From assembly GCA_029215795.1 (NCBI GenBank), contig JARDYH010000002.1, positions 66,379,001 through 66,443,000 of the forward strand: a DNA stretch of 64,000 nt, written 5' to 3'. Position 1 is the first letter of the stretch, and each line of letters starts with the position of its first letter. Both the position numbers and the translations under genes were made by a program. Origin of the DNA: Anniella stebbinsi. Lineage: Eukaryota; Chordata; Lepidosauria; Squamata; Anniellidae. The notes below the pieces were generated by a model. That model was not told the DNA's origin and made no database searches. It saw only the letters and a list, made by a program, of their open reading frames with translations. Shown one piece after another: positions 33,900 to 46,859 of this stretch.

Positions 33900-34960
33900 T
33901 GTCTAGTCCGCCTCTTTCTGAAGACAACTAAAAAAAATCCCTCACAGAGAACACTTCCTCCTCCCTTACAACTCCTTGAAGGCTTTAGGTGCTTTCTTGC
34001 TGATTGGTCAGAAGCCCTGTCTTTCAAGATAAGATCCCCAACTCCACAACCCGCTCGTGCCCCTTCTCTGCCCCCGCCGCATTCTCAGTCCTCCCACTCT
34101 GTCCCCGAGGCCCCTCCCACCTTTACTTTTCGCGAGTCATCACCGCCCCCCCATTTCCCCATTGATTCCAGTTGTGCGTGTGTGCGTGAGTGTTTTCCTT
34201 TTAGTTTCCTCATGGCCGGCTCGCTCGTGGGTGCGTCTCCACCCCTTTAAGGTGGCTCCACCCCTCCTTTCTAGGCCGCCGGCCGGAGTCGCTCCTGCTG
34301 CCGCCGCTCCTGTTCGCGAGGCGGGGCGAGGGGACCAAGCGAGCTCGCTTCTCTGTGCTTCTTGTCGCCGCCGCCGCCGCCGCCACCACCGCTGGGGCGA
34401 CTTCCGCCGCGGGTTCCTTTCTGAGTCAGAACCTCCCTCCCAGCCATCCCCGTCAGGTTTCGCCCTGTCCATCTTTGCGCAGGCAGGCGGGTCGCGGCCG
34501 CCAGCTGGGCAGAAGAAGGAGCGAGGGCGGCGGAGACGACTCACCGTTGTTGCCTACGGTCGCCGGGACTGCGAGCCCCGAATACGCCGCCCTCCCTTCG
34601 TTGCTGCGCCGGCCAGGATCAGCAGCCGAGGCTCCTCCCCTTCCCTCTTTCTCCCTCTCTCCCCACCGCAGCAGCGCCACCTTCTTACCTTCCTTCCTTC
34701 TCCCGGTTCCTGCTGCCCCCGCGCCCGGGAGACACCTGCACCCTTCCCGCTTCTCTGCCACTGCGAGAGAAGGACAAGGCCTGGACTCGGCCGCATTCTC
34801 TCCTCTCAAGGTAGAGTCGCCTCAGAGCGCGGCGCGGCGAAGATACGGGGGAGGCGGCGGAGGCGGCGGGTTCCTCCTGAGGAGGAGGAGGAGGAGGAAG
34901 CAGAGGAGGGAGAAGGGGGGTTTCATTGAACGGTACACAATGGAGGAGGTGGCAGAAATG
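33900..34960 (+). promoter_or_regulatory. CpG-island promoter of CSNK1G3
   Basis: Base composition changes abruptly from AT-rich to GC-rich with abundant CpG, including (CCG)n at about 34363-34390 and (GGA)n at about 34875-34905, and returns to AT-rich after about 35.5 kb. An inverted CCAAT box (ATTGG) lies at 34003-34007. No TATA box is evident, as is usual for housekeeping kinases. It lies about 12 kb upstream of the start-codon exon on the same strand. The long open frames across it (up to 290 codons) are GC-bias artefacts. The exact start site cannot be fixed from sequence alone. Confidence 0.75.
34300..34810 (+). other. CSNK1G3: Putative CSNK1G3 non-coding exon 1
   Basis: The best donor in the CpG island is TCTCAAG|GTAGAG with the exon ending at 34810. 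The 5' boundary is arbitrary within the island. Vertebrate casein kinase 1 gamma genes usually begin with a GC-rich untranslated exon far from the ATG exon, which fits this distance. An alternative donor (GTCAG|GTTTCG near 34456) is weaker. Confidence 0.35.
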
Positions 34961-37764
34961 GTGGGGAGGAGGAGGAAGAGGGGGGATTGGGGCCCTGCCT
35001 GTTGGTTGTGAGGCATGTTGTTGCTTTTGTGAGGAGAAAGGATGGAGGTTCGTCTTTTACGGGTGACTTAGGGATATGTGTGTGTGAGAGAGTGTGTTTG
35101 CGTGTGTATTGTGTGGTTCTGAAGGGAGGAAGATTCTGCTCGCTTTCGTGTCACATAGTGTAAACGGGAGGCTCCAGGTCAGGTTTAGGGTGGGAACAAA
35201 CGTTATGTGGTTTCATTGCCGTGAGTCAGTCCGTTGTGTATGCGTTTGTCGGTACGTATGGTGGAAAGGGACTGTGTTGTATGTACATAATACATGAGGG
35301 TGGATATCACACATACACACGCTCGCGCGCGCATCTGTCCATCTCTTTGCGGAGGAGTGTTAATGGGGTGGAAGGTAGGGGTGAGGGGAAGGCTCGCGGT
35401 TTGGCTGCTGCTTCTCCAACCAGAAAGCAGAAGGGAGTTAGCAGCCTAATCTCCTCCCTATGAGGGACAAATCTCAACGGACGGGATTTATTACCTTGAT
35501 AAGAGGAGCGTGAGTTTTTGCGTGATTGTTAGCGTCCCTCCCCCTCCCGTGCCGTCTCTCCGGTAGGATAGTTAGTTTACATTACTGATTCTTTTTTTAA
35601 AAAAACAGGCTTATTTCCTGTAAAGCCATATTACTGTTCAGCGTTCTTGGTAGCTGCAAATATTTGATTGCAGTATTGAAAACAATCCCTAAGAAGTCTC
35701 TTTATGTAGGCCTAGCCTTATATTTCTGCTGAAAGATTTGTTTATTAAGGTGCTGTGCTGGCTAGTGAATTGTACAACCAGTAAGAGTGAATTGCTTACA
35801 AATTGATACTGTAATGTATTTTAAAAGGGAATATTTTATTTGATTTTCTTTATAAAAAGTTTGCAATGTATACATCTGAGCATGACATCTACAGAATTGT
35901 TATCTGCAATTTTTGTGTGTCATGTCCAGATTATTTGGTATGCCTGAGTGCCTAACAATTTACATTTTTTCTTCCTCACACTCTCAGATTGCGGACACAC
36001 TGTGTGTGTGAGGGATGTCCAGTTGTTTTAAAGCATTTTGTATACCTTTGAGTCCTCATTAATGGGAAAACTTGCCATGGGATTTCAAGAAACACCAGAA
36101 GCAGCATAAATCAAAATAAAACATCCTTATAAGACAGGTACACAGCTATATTTTAAACTTAATGATGACTTTAAATTTTGAATGGTATTAGAACCTCTTC
36201 ATATGTCACTTTTTGAAACATGCTTCAATCAAACTAGTGAAACAGTACTTATATAAGATTATACATTTTGGATTAATTTGAAACATTAATTTGTATAACA
36301 CTTTAACTATTTGCAGCGGTATCAAGTGCCATGTTTGTCAAGCATGTCAGGTTTTATGATTTCTTCCTATACTATTAGCACAGGCTATAGTGAAAAATTC
36401 TAAAGCTGCTTCCATCCCTTAAGTTGTGCTGCATAATAACTTGCATTAAACTTTATCTCTTTGCACAGGGGCAAAAGCGAAGGTATCGCTTTACATATAA
36501 TAGTGCATGTAAATCAGACCTAGCATAATTTTCTCTGTAGTCATTGTTAATACAATTGTGCTAAATAACTTCAGGTGTATTCTGTATTATAGATAAACTA
36601 TTAGATTACTTTGAATAAAAGGGGGCAGTAACAAAGCATGTGGAAGAGCAATGCTCCAAATGTTATGATGTAACTGCAGTTAGGCTAATGTCTTACTGGA
36701 ACTCTGCTTCTTGATGTTTGCTTCCCATGTGATATTATAAGTTAAAGAAAGCCCTTGACTATTCTCAAAATGTTGTGTGCATTAAGCAGATTGGTTGAAA
36801 GCTAATGTTGCAAAGTTGAATTCCACTTACACAATGTTCCCCCCTCCTTCCACCTGCACCCTGAAAATTTCCTCTTGGAGTGGTCCTACAACTATCTGCA
36901 GATTTTGAGGGTGCAGGGAGGGGAAGAAGCAATTTTGTCAGCAGGAGAACTTAATTGGATATCACACAGTGTTGCGTAGAGCTATGAAACTTTATATAAA
37001 TTGTAAAAAAAAAAAAAAAAAGTGCACCTCAATCCAACCGGGGCATATCCATGTATTTAAGCTGTATGTGGTTCCCTTTTGGGGAATGTTATGTCTTCCA
37101 TAAAGAAATCCTATTTGGACCAGACCAGTATTTTATTTCTGAGGGGGTTAGTTAGAATTTTTGTGAAGTTCACGAAAGCAGAGGATTAAAACAATATCCA
37201 CTTTTGTTTTCTCTAAGGATTGGTATTCGGGGAGAAAGTGCCTTTGAACATGGAGGCTTCATTTAGCTGTTATGGCTAATAGCAGTTGATAGACAAACTC
37301 ATGGAAGATCAAATTAATTCTCTGGAGCTGCTTGTGCAGATTCTTATGCTTGATTTGATTTGTGTGTTTAGTCCTTGGCATTATATTTTTGTTATTTTAA
37401 GAATTTATAACCTGTACCTTCTTTCAAAAATTGATACAGGTTTAGCGGGGGAGGTGAAAATTGAATACAACTGAACCCCCTTTCTTGTGCACATGGTTGG
37501 TAATGTCAAAGCTTTGCACACTGACTATCTGCTTGGTGGATATGCACTTCAAATATGTGTAAGCAGTGCTCTGCATAACACTCTGCAAGGACTTGTAAGC
37601 CACATAAACCAAAGTAATACAGAACAATCCTTTCAAGCTGATAAGTATAAATGTACAGTATGGCCCTCTGCCTGCACTCCAGGTTGTGATGGTAATGAGG
37701 GTCGCCTTGGGTAACTGTACAATGGTCTCATAATAACATGCAGTAATGTTACAGCTATACTTCA

Positions 37765-38110
37765 TTTGTGACATAGAGCTCCATCAGTCGAGCGTTTTAT
37801 TGCATGCTCGTTACTGGGCATTCACGGATTTTCGTGGGTCTCTCTCACGACATTGTCTGCCTCCCGCACCCCTCCCGCCCCTTCTAGACTTCATCATGCC
37901 ACAAAAAAACACCCCAGTAAGTCTGACTTATTTTTAAAGACAGAAGTTGCTCCATCTCTTGCTGTGTACAGGAGATGCAGTGGGATCAAAATGGGCCACT
38001 GAATGGGTCACATGCAAGTTGTTTACTTCCTCTTTCAAAAGAGGAAGGAAGTAATGAGGGACAAACCTGTGGGCGGAGAAGCGACGGTAAGCGAACATGG
38101 TTTCCCCCTG
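37765..38110. repeat. Dispersed repeat copy shared with 3641-4170
   Basis: The segments TCGAGCGTTTTATTGCATGC, ATTTTCGTGGGTCTCTC, CAGGAGATGCAGTGG, CCACTGAATGGGTCACATGC and GTTTACTTCCTCTTTC match the order seen near 3.66-4.08 kb. This copy lacks the extra 110 bp found there, so it shows the uninterrupted form. Confidence 0.6.
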
Positions 38111-38813
38111 TGTGATGATGCAAATAAACATCAGTGGACAATGAAGATATTTTTTAATATATGGTAGCATTTGATTGTCTGACTAATACCTTAAAATAGT
38201 TTTATCTTGTCTTGTGTATGATACAGTCATCCTTGCTTTTAGTCACCAGTAATGGTAGCATTCCATTATATTTGAAAGCAGTGGAAATTACTTTGTAGAA
38301 ATGGAGATCCTTTCAAGACACTAATGGTAGACCGATTCATACATTTTTGCTTGAATACTAATTATCTTTAAGAAAAAATGTTTTAACACTTTATAAATAG
38401 AATGCTATATATGAGAAAACTACTCTTAGTCTTTTAGTCTGCTTTGTTACAAATTCTTCTTCAAGTCGTCTGTAATACTTCTGTCACCAATATTATATTA
38501 TTTCTATAAAAGCATTCAAAAATTTGGCGTTTGCCTCACATGTGTAACAAAAATATCATAGTTGGGATTTTTGTGTTTCATTCTCAGAAGATTGAATTTT
38601 GATTCCCCGCTCCTGGTTGTGGTTTAGGCTGCAATTCTATACAATAACTCCCACTGAACTCAGTAGGAATTACTTCTGAGTAGTCATACATACGATCGTG
38701 CTGTTTGTTAATTGTTCTAGGAAGTACCACTGGCTCCTATTAACTTTACATAGGCATGCTAAAATTGAATAATTTGTATGCATATGAGTATACTTATTGC
38801 ATGTGCATTCTTC

Positions 38814-38860
38814 CCTAACTACTAATTAACCTAACTACTAATTAACCTAACTACTAATTG
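38814..38860. repeat. Three tandem copies of a 16-bp unit
   Basis: CCTAACTACTAATTAA is repeated almost three times, followed by a TAGGTTAAC segment inverted relative to the unit. It lies within a repeat related to the 31.4-kb and 43.4-kb family (shared TATATGTGAACCAGATC-type end near 39013). Confidence 0.85.
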
Positions 38861-39109
38861 TAGGTTAACGGTGGGTTGTTTAGATCACAATTAACCTATA
38901 GTGTAACAGACATCACGTAGCAACCTCTAATCAGAGGTTGAATATTCAAAATGGCTGTGTGATGTGCTCTGGCAAATTTTGGATTAATTAACCCATGATT
39001 TCCTACTATTATATGTGAACCAGATCATTGTCAAAGCATATCCATGTTCATTGTTGTATATGAATGAGCACAAGCATAGCTATAGATATTCTGGAAAATA
39101 ATACAGAGA

Positions 39110-39550
39110 GCCCTTCATCACACTCCTAAATATATCATCTCATCTCTTCCAATTGAGGACCAATGTATTACTAGCTAGACTGAAGAGTTTCACTGACTGC
39201 CCTACTTTTGGTTTCTGAACCCTATTATAAAGCCCTACATGATTTGGGACTCAGGTATCTAAAGGAACGCCTGCTCTCATACCATCCTGCCTGTTTACTG
39301 GGGTCAACCACTCTTCTTTGAGAATCCCATGATCAGAAATGAGGTGGGTGGTGACCGAAGTGGGCATTTTAAGATGTGGCACCATCTTTGTTATCATTTG
39401 GGGCCAAGTTAAGTTCTTTTGTTCATCTTAGCTTTTAGATGTGTTTTTCTATTTTAACTGTCTTGTGCTGCTTTGTTGTAATGTAATTGATTTCTTATTG
39501 ATACATATGTTTTATATGTTTGTAACTGCCCTAAATTATAACTGATCATA
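39110..39550 (+). mobile_element. Decayed L2/CR1-clade LINE fragment
   Basis: The stretch near 39228-39300 reads KALHDLGLRYLKERLLSYHP, matching KALHGLGPQYLMERLSRHEP of the LINE at 8926-9873. The remainder has stops and shifts and ends in an AT-rich 3' UTR near 39550. Confidence 0.7.
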
Positions 39551-42500
39551 TAGGATATATATTATCTTGGGTGGGGGGGGGGGAGTGGGAAACCACATTG
39601 TAGCCTGAGTAATTACTTAAGTGATCTCTATCTCTCTCCAGTTGCAGATATGTTGTTGGGTCATGCCTTTTTGCTTTTGATGTGTTTCACATTAGTTCAA
39701 ATACCATTATTTGCTTCTGTAACATTGTTCACGAATATAGCCCTTGCCTTAGTTTGGCTAATGCTTTTTAAGAAAAGAAGTACATAATCATCCTAGGAAA
39801 AACATATTATGTTCAACTAAGGTGCTGTAGAGACAATCCAGAGGTTTTTTTTAAATTTCTTCCTTCAGTATAAGCCATATAGTCTCTGGTGAGCAGAAGT
39901 ACCTTGGAAGGGTGTGGGATTTGCTCCCATAGTTTTCACAATAACAAAGAGTAAGTTTTTAAAAAATATTTACTTCTATTCTGTCTTCACTTCAACTCTT
40001 CTATAGGTGAACAGCAAAAGAATCCAAAGAGTGTTAAGGAATTAAAGTGTATTTTACTAAACTGAAATAATTATGTGACTGTGGTTCAAGGGTGCTTCCA
40101 CATGAGGCTTTTGCTGTAGAATTGCTCTGACTCGTTCACAGAATGTTACGTGAGGTTCAGATGTTATCTTCATTTGTAAGCATCGCATGTTTTCACCACT
40201 TCCTCTGCCATCTATTGTTCTTACCATAGAATTTATATTAAGGGGAAAAGACAGAAAAGCTGCATAATGTCTTTTGACTGGTAGTGCTATGAGCCCTCAG
40301 TCTCAAAGCACCCTAGGTTAGAAAATCCTGAAGTTTAGGAAACCATAGAACAGTGTGCAGCAAACTCCATAATACAATGAAATATTCCCTTATCAGATGT
40401 ATAGCAACATATTAAATAGAAAATAAAACTGATGTAAACATTAGTAGTTATTGATCCATAGAGTACAAAAAGGAAATACATATTTTATTAGAGCAGATTC
40501 TGTTGGCATTAAGGCTTTGCAATGTAGAATTCTTAATCAAACTGGAAGGAAAATAGCTAATGATCAGTTATATAGACATCAGGTTTATTGAGCAATGCAA
40601 TTATTATTGGACAGTTCAGGTAGATAGTAGTTGAACCCAAAAGCAGCTCTCAAAAGAAATAGACTACCGTATTGACTATTAAATTCTTCAGTTTCAAAAA
40701 TTCTAGCTGAGGACTTTGAGTCTCAAAGGCATTTTAATGTGCAGTAGTCTAATTGTTACAGTTGAATGTCCTAAATAAGAATGAAGACATTCTTTTCATG
40801 TTACTGTCAAAAATTACTTAAATATAATCTGTTGCAATAGAAGGGATGGATCCCCACCCCACTAAAAGAAAGCTTTAAAAGTTGTAGAACCTCTAGAGTA
40901 ATGCTGTTCTGCTGAACATTGTTTGTTTTTTTAGATGCATTTTAGATCTCTTTAATTGTAAATGAACATAAGTACATCACTTAATGTATGAATGTGTGTC
41001 ATTGCAGAGTCTGGTTGCTTTCAGTGATATTGACCCTTACTAGATCATTTACTTGTAGCACTGTATACAAACAACCCACTCCAGCATGGAATGAATGTAA
41101 GTTCACAAGAAGCATTCTTCCACACACAGTTGATGCAGACTCAGATGAACATCTGTATGCACATAGTGATACTTATCTCAGTGCAGATTCACAGTGGTGC
41201 AGTCAGTTGCTGTGCACAATAAAAACTAAATTAGGGTCAAAAGCAAAATCTGAAGAAAACTTGTGTATACATGACATGCTTCTTAGAAGTGCATTACAAA
41301 TTTAGGAAACTGCAAAAACAGCATGGATGGAAAAAGTCCTGGCAACTTTGGCGCTTCAGGCCACATCTTAGGCCCATGGCAATTTTGCATCATGCCCCTC
41401 CTCCCAAAGGCCCACCACCTCAGAGAAGGGAAATGGAGTGAGCTGTTCCTTGAGGTGCTGGCTGAGTCCGCTTCAGGTGGGCAAAGCCAGTGCGCAACTC
41501 AGCTACAACTCTGTAGCTAAATAACTATGGTTTAAAGACGCTCGCTAAGCTTTTGGTGCAAAAGGGTTAGCGACCTAACCATGGCTTAGTGTGTTGTCCG
41601 AACAGGCCCAGTGTCTCAGATAGCTGTTCCTTGAGGCACTCCTCTCTTGCTTTGATTGTGCATGCACACACGGGACATGCATGGGGGTGAGCATGTGACT
41701 GTGTGTGGGGAGGTGTCTGTGCCAGGGACAAGTGTGTTGGCAGCCCTGCCAACTGTTGCCATGTGGCCCCCACACATGACTGACACCAGTTCAACTCTCA
41801 AATTGAAATCGCTTCCCCAATCCTCATATACTTATTTCCCTGCATGTACATACTGTAAGCTCTTGTGGGTTAGATGATACTGTAGTGTTGCTTTGGGTGG
41901 AGAGTCATTTCTTGATTTGTCTTAAACACAAGGATGTCTGAGTATTTGCATTCTTCTTTGCACTTGTTTCACAGAAATGCCTGTGTGAAGTAGGAAACCG
42001 AAAGATGAGATGAATAGCTTTTATATTGACCTGTGGCATTAGTAGTAGAAATATAACCAACATGTGACCTTGAGGGGCATGGCTATGTAAATAATAAATG
42101 AGAATAAATGTTTAGATTTTTTAAAGACTTGAGTTGTTAATGTTTGTCAAAGCAATGCAGTTCATAACACACAGGCAGTTTTTGAATTTTTTAAATACAG
42201 GTTTTTTAATTTTGGAAATTTGGACTAATTATGTATTTAGACAATATAATTTAATATGTTCCAGTAACACACTTCACATTGATAGATGTGTAATTACATA
42301 ATTCAAGTGTGTAGTTTTCTCTATGGGAGATAAACCTGCTTTTGAAATTGCTTACCCTTTTTTCTCTTGCAGAAACATGTATATCTTTTTTCCCCTTGCA
42401 GAAGCAGCTAATTTCTGAAAAAAACTTATTTATTCACTTTAACAGAAATTAATCTGATGGTCAGATAACTGTTGCAAGCTTTTCATTGTACAGTTGTGTA

Positions 42501-43369
42501 TATTTGGAATACTGTATTCTTTATTTTATATAAACATTTATATCAATGTTGGATGATACTTGCAGTACAAACAAAGGTACAGTCCTCTTCACACTTACTT
42601 TGGAATAAATTCTATTGAACACAGTGGAGCTTGGATCTGAATAAACATGCATAGGATAATAATTCAAAATTGATTGGTTCAGATTGCTAGAATAAAAATT
42701 TGAAAGTGTAACAGCTATAAGAATGTAATGAAGATACCACTGACTACTCAAAGTATAAACAGTTGTTTCAAGTTTAGTTTTTCCCCAAGGCTGAAATTTT
42801 AGGATTTGTATAAAATAAAATAAAATTTGTTAATTCTAAGCAGTTTCTAGAATTTGAACTGAGTACCAGTGTATGGGATAGCATTTGTATATTCAGAAGG
42901 AAGTTTCTGGAGTAATCATAGCATATACTTATTTTGTCAGTTTTAAGTTTATAAACATAATTAATCTTGTGCTACATGTCCCTAAAATTTGACTAGTTGT
43001 TAAAAATGTCAAATAAGATGTGAATAAAAGGAAACAGTTTTTTTGGAACAACTTGTAGCAGGTTAGAAAGTATTTAGAAGATAGCAAAAAGAATAAGGCT
43101 GCAGTTCAATATGTACTGTCCTAGGAAAAATTCCCATTAAACTCAGTGGGACTTCTGCATAGACTGTATAGGAGTGTGCTGTTAGTACTCCTAAATAGTT
43201 TATAGAGAATTTACTGCTTTTAGGAATGAAATTCCATTACAAAATTGAGACATTATGAATCTTGAGGGAATCTATAAAGTTACTTCACAGTTGGTTAGTA
43301 ATGAGAGCATATAAAAACATTCCTTAACATTGGCTGCTTTATTGTGACATGAGCATTTGGAATCATTGG

Positions 43370-43840
43370 CCACATTCATACATTACTTTAAGACAGAAAT
43401 CTTGGGTTAATAAACTACTGTGACCTAGTTTGCACATAAAGATAAACCCATGGTTTAAGTAACGCATGGTTATCCCATTGTTTGCTGCTCCACTCAGGGT
43501 TTGTCTGGTAGACGATTGAACCAACTATGGTTTATTTTCTCAATCCTTGGATTGTTTGTTTATCTCATTTGCCTGCTCCCTCCCTGTATCCTAAATGCCT
43601 TTTTGGCACTGTAGTACTGGCATGTAGAGCAAGTGGAGTTTTTTTCCCCTTACCACACTTGTTTGCTGCTTCTATAGCCTGGCAAAACAACCCATGAACA
43701 ATCCATGGTTCTGGATTCACGCATATTGATAACCCAAGATTTAAACAAACGGGAGTTCACAACCCAATAACAAACCATGAGTAATCTTTCTGGGTTGTTT
43801 GTGGTTAACAAACCATGGTCATTCAAAGGTAAACCCTATA
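43370..43840. repeat. Dispersed repeat copy 2 (paired with 31370-31790)
   Basis: It shares TTTTCTCAATCCTTGGATTG, CTTTTTGGCACTGTAGTACT and TTGTTTGTGGTTAACAAACC with the copy at 31.4 kb, in the same order. Its ends read GGCCACATTCATACATTAC and, inverted, TATGTAATGACTC. Confidence 0.65.
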
Positions 43841-44705
43841 TATGTAATGACTCTACATATAACCAGAATGTGGTTGGGTGAGTTATAATGGCCATTAATG
43901 CTGATGGCCTTGGCATCTCTGACTTAAAAAACTAGAAGATTGAACAAATACCCATCTGGAGTCATTAGAAGAGCCATGCTGGATTTAGTATCCAGTTTCC
44001 CATAATAGCCATCTAGATATCTCTGGGAAGCCCACAAATATAATGAAGGCAATAGCTGTCTCCTGCTCTTGTTTTGCAGTAACTGTATTCAGCGCCACTG
44101 TTAGGTTATCCTCCATTGAGTTGTCTAATTACTTTTTGAAGTGGGTGGGGGACCATTGACCCTCCCGATGCTCTTGCAAGGTGTTCTCTCTGCTTGGGGA
44201 GGGTAGCGGCAGCAGCAGCCACTTCCCTGACAGAGCAGGGAGAGAAGAGTCTTTGCATGTGGATTGCTAAAGGAAGAAAACACAAACACATACCTCTTAG
44301 CTATGTTGTAAAAGGTTCTCCGCTGCGCAAAAAAAATAAAAATCAGCCACAGTGTTTGGGAGAAAATGAAGTGAGGAAAGGGGCTGGCAATGTGTTTGGG
44401 AGCCATCGATGGGGTGTTTGGAAGCTGACTGTGGCCTGCGGGCCTTGTAATGAGGAATAGAAGCAAGGTATTCAGGGAGCCTAAAGTACAATGACAATGT
44501 AATATTCCATACAGCCTCTGGAAAATATATTGCTGGTGTACTTCAGTATCTGTCTATTCATATTATAGCAACTTTATAGAAACATATTTGCTGGACTGAA
44601 TTGTAAAATGCTAACAGCATCAGGATTTTTCATGGTATTCTAGTGTAACAAAATACTGGATTGGATTGATTGCTAATAAATGCATTTTTTTTGTTTTGTT
44701 TTCAG

Positions 44706-44780
44706 AATGTCTGCATATAAAATAGTGTGTGAATTGTGATGGAAGCCTTCCCCCTATGAAAACTGGAACATTTTTGGGGG
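44706..44780 (+). other. CSNK1G3: Candidate CSNK1G3 non-coding exon 2
   Basis: A strong acceptor (TTTTTTTTGTTTTGTTTTCAG) ends at 44705, and a near-consensus donor (GGG|GTAAGTG) starts at 44781, enclosing 75 nt. It contains short upstream ATG frames, each ending quickly in TGA, and no long frame, so it would be untranslated. It lies between the CpG island and the start-codon exon on the same strand. Only splice-site quality supports it. Confidence 0.35.
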
Positions 44781-44989
44781 GTAAGTGTGACTTGTAAATT
44801 CTGCCTTATGAAATGTTTATAGAAAGCTAAGAAAGTGTGTTAGATTTTAAACATGCACTTAAGGACTCTGGAGTATATTTGGGGAGTCCAAAGATGGGAA
44901 TTAAAATTAACAGCAGGCAAATGAACTAATTTTGTTGTAAAAATGTCAAACAAGAAACAGTGGGACTATTCAACAAAGTGGTAATAGTC

Positions 44990-45560
44990 AAATAAATAAA
45001 TAAATATAATTTATTACAGTCATAGACCAGCAGATTAAAAGTAGCTACAAATACAGCAATGATTAAAAACCAATTAAAAATAACAACAAGAAAACAAGTC
45101 AATAAACAGCAAATTAAAATAGATAGAATTACAACTATTATAAAAATGATCCAAAAGTCACGTATCTGAGACATAAAATATCCTAAACATAACAGTAATA
45201 GCGCCTCCACAAATTGGTTTTGAATGCGTGTAAGTTGATGTTGGTTTCCCTAGCTTTTCAGGAAGTCATGGTATGCTGGGAAGCCAGGACATAAGTACAT
45301 AACATTTTGAAATGAGGCAAACTGATTCTGTAGAAAAAGTACATAGTATAATACTAAAATAAATCTCTGATGCCTTAAAGAAAAGGTGTTGGTATTGCTT
45401 AACAATTTAGTTACAGCTCTAAATAAATAATAATTCACACTGGCAATAAAACTAGAGTAATATTGAACACCTGAGAATAAGCTCAAAGTTATTTTGCGGT
45501 GTGTGTTGACATCAACTCTACTGAACAAATGTCAATAGTCGGTTGTTGATGAGAAATAAA
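44990..45560 (-). mobile_element. Minus-strand retrotransposon 3' region, family unassigned
   Basis: The + strand reads CAAATAAATAAATAAATATA, then ATTTATTACAGTCATAGACC, a reversed A-rich tail next to a body. The tail-proximal TGACTGTAATAAAT resembles TGACTGTAAATAAAG of the element at 56225-56840, suggesting one family. Minus-strand frames (for example 45250-45528) are open for 92 codons but show no diagnostic motif. Confidence 0.45.
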
Positions 45561-46084
45561 TGATTTAGCGATTCTAACTTCCGAAAATCCTTTCCCCTTT
45601 GTTGAAATGCCTAAGATTCTGCTTTGCTAGTTATGTTTTGATGATTCATTACTTTAGATATCAAAGCGCCTTTTCCTCTCATCAAATGCCTACGCTGCTG
45701 CTCAGTTATTCAGCCTGTGGATTTAACTGCAGTGGGATTTGGTAGCTTATAAATTGTAAACTAATGACAATGGCCAGAGATAGGCCTAGTTTGCTCCATC
45801 ACTGCAGTTTATCATGGCTTAAATAACCATGGCGGTGTGTGCCAGCGGCCATTGTGAATATTTCAAGCAATGGTGGATGGTTTCTGTGATGTGTCGTGAC
45901 ATCCAAACTCCGCGCAAGGTGGGTTGTTGTTGTTAACAAACTGCCCCCAAACCAAAAACAGCCCATGACGAGCCTCTTTGGGGAAGGCATTCTACAACGG
46001 GTGCTGCAACGGAAAGGGGCTTTCCTTAGTAGCCACCCATCTCACATTATTTGGTGGGAGCACCCAGGTAAGGCCCTCTGAAGA

Positions 46085-46613
46085 CTATCTTAGGGTCTAG
46101 GCAGGTATATATGGGAGGAAACAATCCTTCAGGTAACCTGGCTCTAAACTATTTAGAACTTTGAAAATTAATACCAGCATGTTGAATTAGGCCTGGAAAT
46201 GAACTGGCAATCAGTGTAGATCAAAAGGTACTGGTGTAATATGTTCATTTTGACCAGTCACCGTTAACAAATTAGATACCCTATTTTTGATGAGCTGAAG
46301 TTTCTGGACTATTTTCAAAGGCAGCATGCAATAATCCAGACAAGGTGTTACCAGAGCAAGGATAACTGTAGCTAGGCTATCTGTCCAGATAAGGACGTGG
46401 TTGGTATATCAGTCTAAGATGATAAAGGCTTCTCCATGCCATTGAGTCCACCTGTGCCATTGTGCACGCGGATCTTAGTTTGTGTGACATTTCAATTCTG
46501 TCCTTAGAGATTTGCAAATATTTCAGTGGGTTGATTAACATTAATATGGAGCTCAGTGAATCTTTGAGTGCACTTTGAAGGAAAGCATCACTTTGTATAT
46601 TAGGGTATTCCAA
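46085..46613 (-). mobile_element. L2/CR1-clade LINE fragment, minus strand
   Basis: The minus-strand frame 46377-46613 ends with MAWRSLYHLRLIYQPRPYLD. This aligns with VARTAFYQLRLVAQLRPYLD of the LINE at 8926-9873. The DNA from 46110 to 46380 (CCTTCAGGTAACCTGGCTC through AATAATCCAGACAAGG) continues the same element. Many stops are present. Confidence 0.7.
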
Positions 46614-46859
46614 AGAATAGTTAATTGATGGATCATACCTGGATATTTTCCTTTACGGGTATTGTAATGCTCAGATACAACTGTGATACAATTAACAATG
46701 TACATACAACATTTTGGTATCCTATGCGTTTATTATTAAACTAATAAATCATTAGTAAAAAAGTTTCATTGTGTGTTGTAATGTACAACTGTTCTACCCA
46801 GTAGCATATATAACTTTGTACTTACCATTTTGTTTAATTAACTGTTGTTCTTGTTACAG

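Larger units (their letters stand above)
34811..44705 (+). other. Probable CSNK1G3 intron 1
   Basis: AT-rich DNA with no coding signal. It contains a poly-A run near 37004-37021, a dispersed repeat (37765-38110), a 16-bp-period tandem repeat (38814-38860), a decayed LINE (39110-39550) and a dispersed repeat (43370-43840). Frames such as 40988-41305 (105 codons) lack protein character. Confidence 0.5.
44781..46859 (+). other. CSNK1G3 intron upstream of the ATG exon
   Basis: It contains minus-strand retroposon DNA (about 44990-45560) and a minus-strand L2 fragment (46085-46613). It ends with the acceptor TGTTGTTCTTGTTACAG. Confidence 0.55.

Noticed and set aside
34057..34929. 290-codon open frame (and overlapping 218- and 134-codon frames) across the CpG island
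   Set aside because: Pro/Arg/Ser-rich translations of GC-rich promoter DNA on both strands, lacking any domain. The real CSNK1G3 ATG is 12 kb downstream.
38814..38860. Possible CRISPR-like repeat array
   Set aside because: Three head-to-tail copies without unique spacers, in a vertebrate-type genome; it is a simple tandem repeat.
46377..46613. Independent minus-strand gene near the CSNK1G3 start
   Set aside because: The frame aligns with the LINE reverse transcriptase tail at 8926-9873 and is broken by stops.
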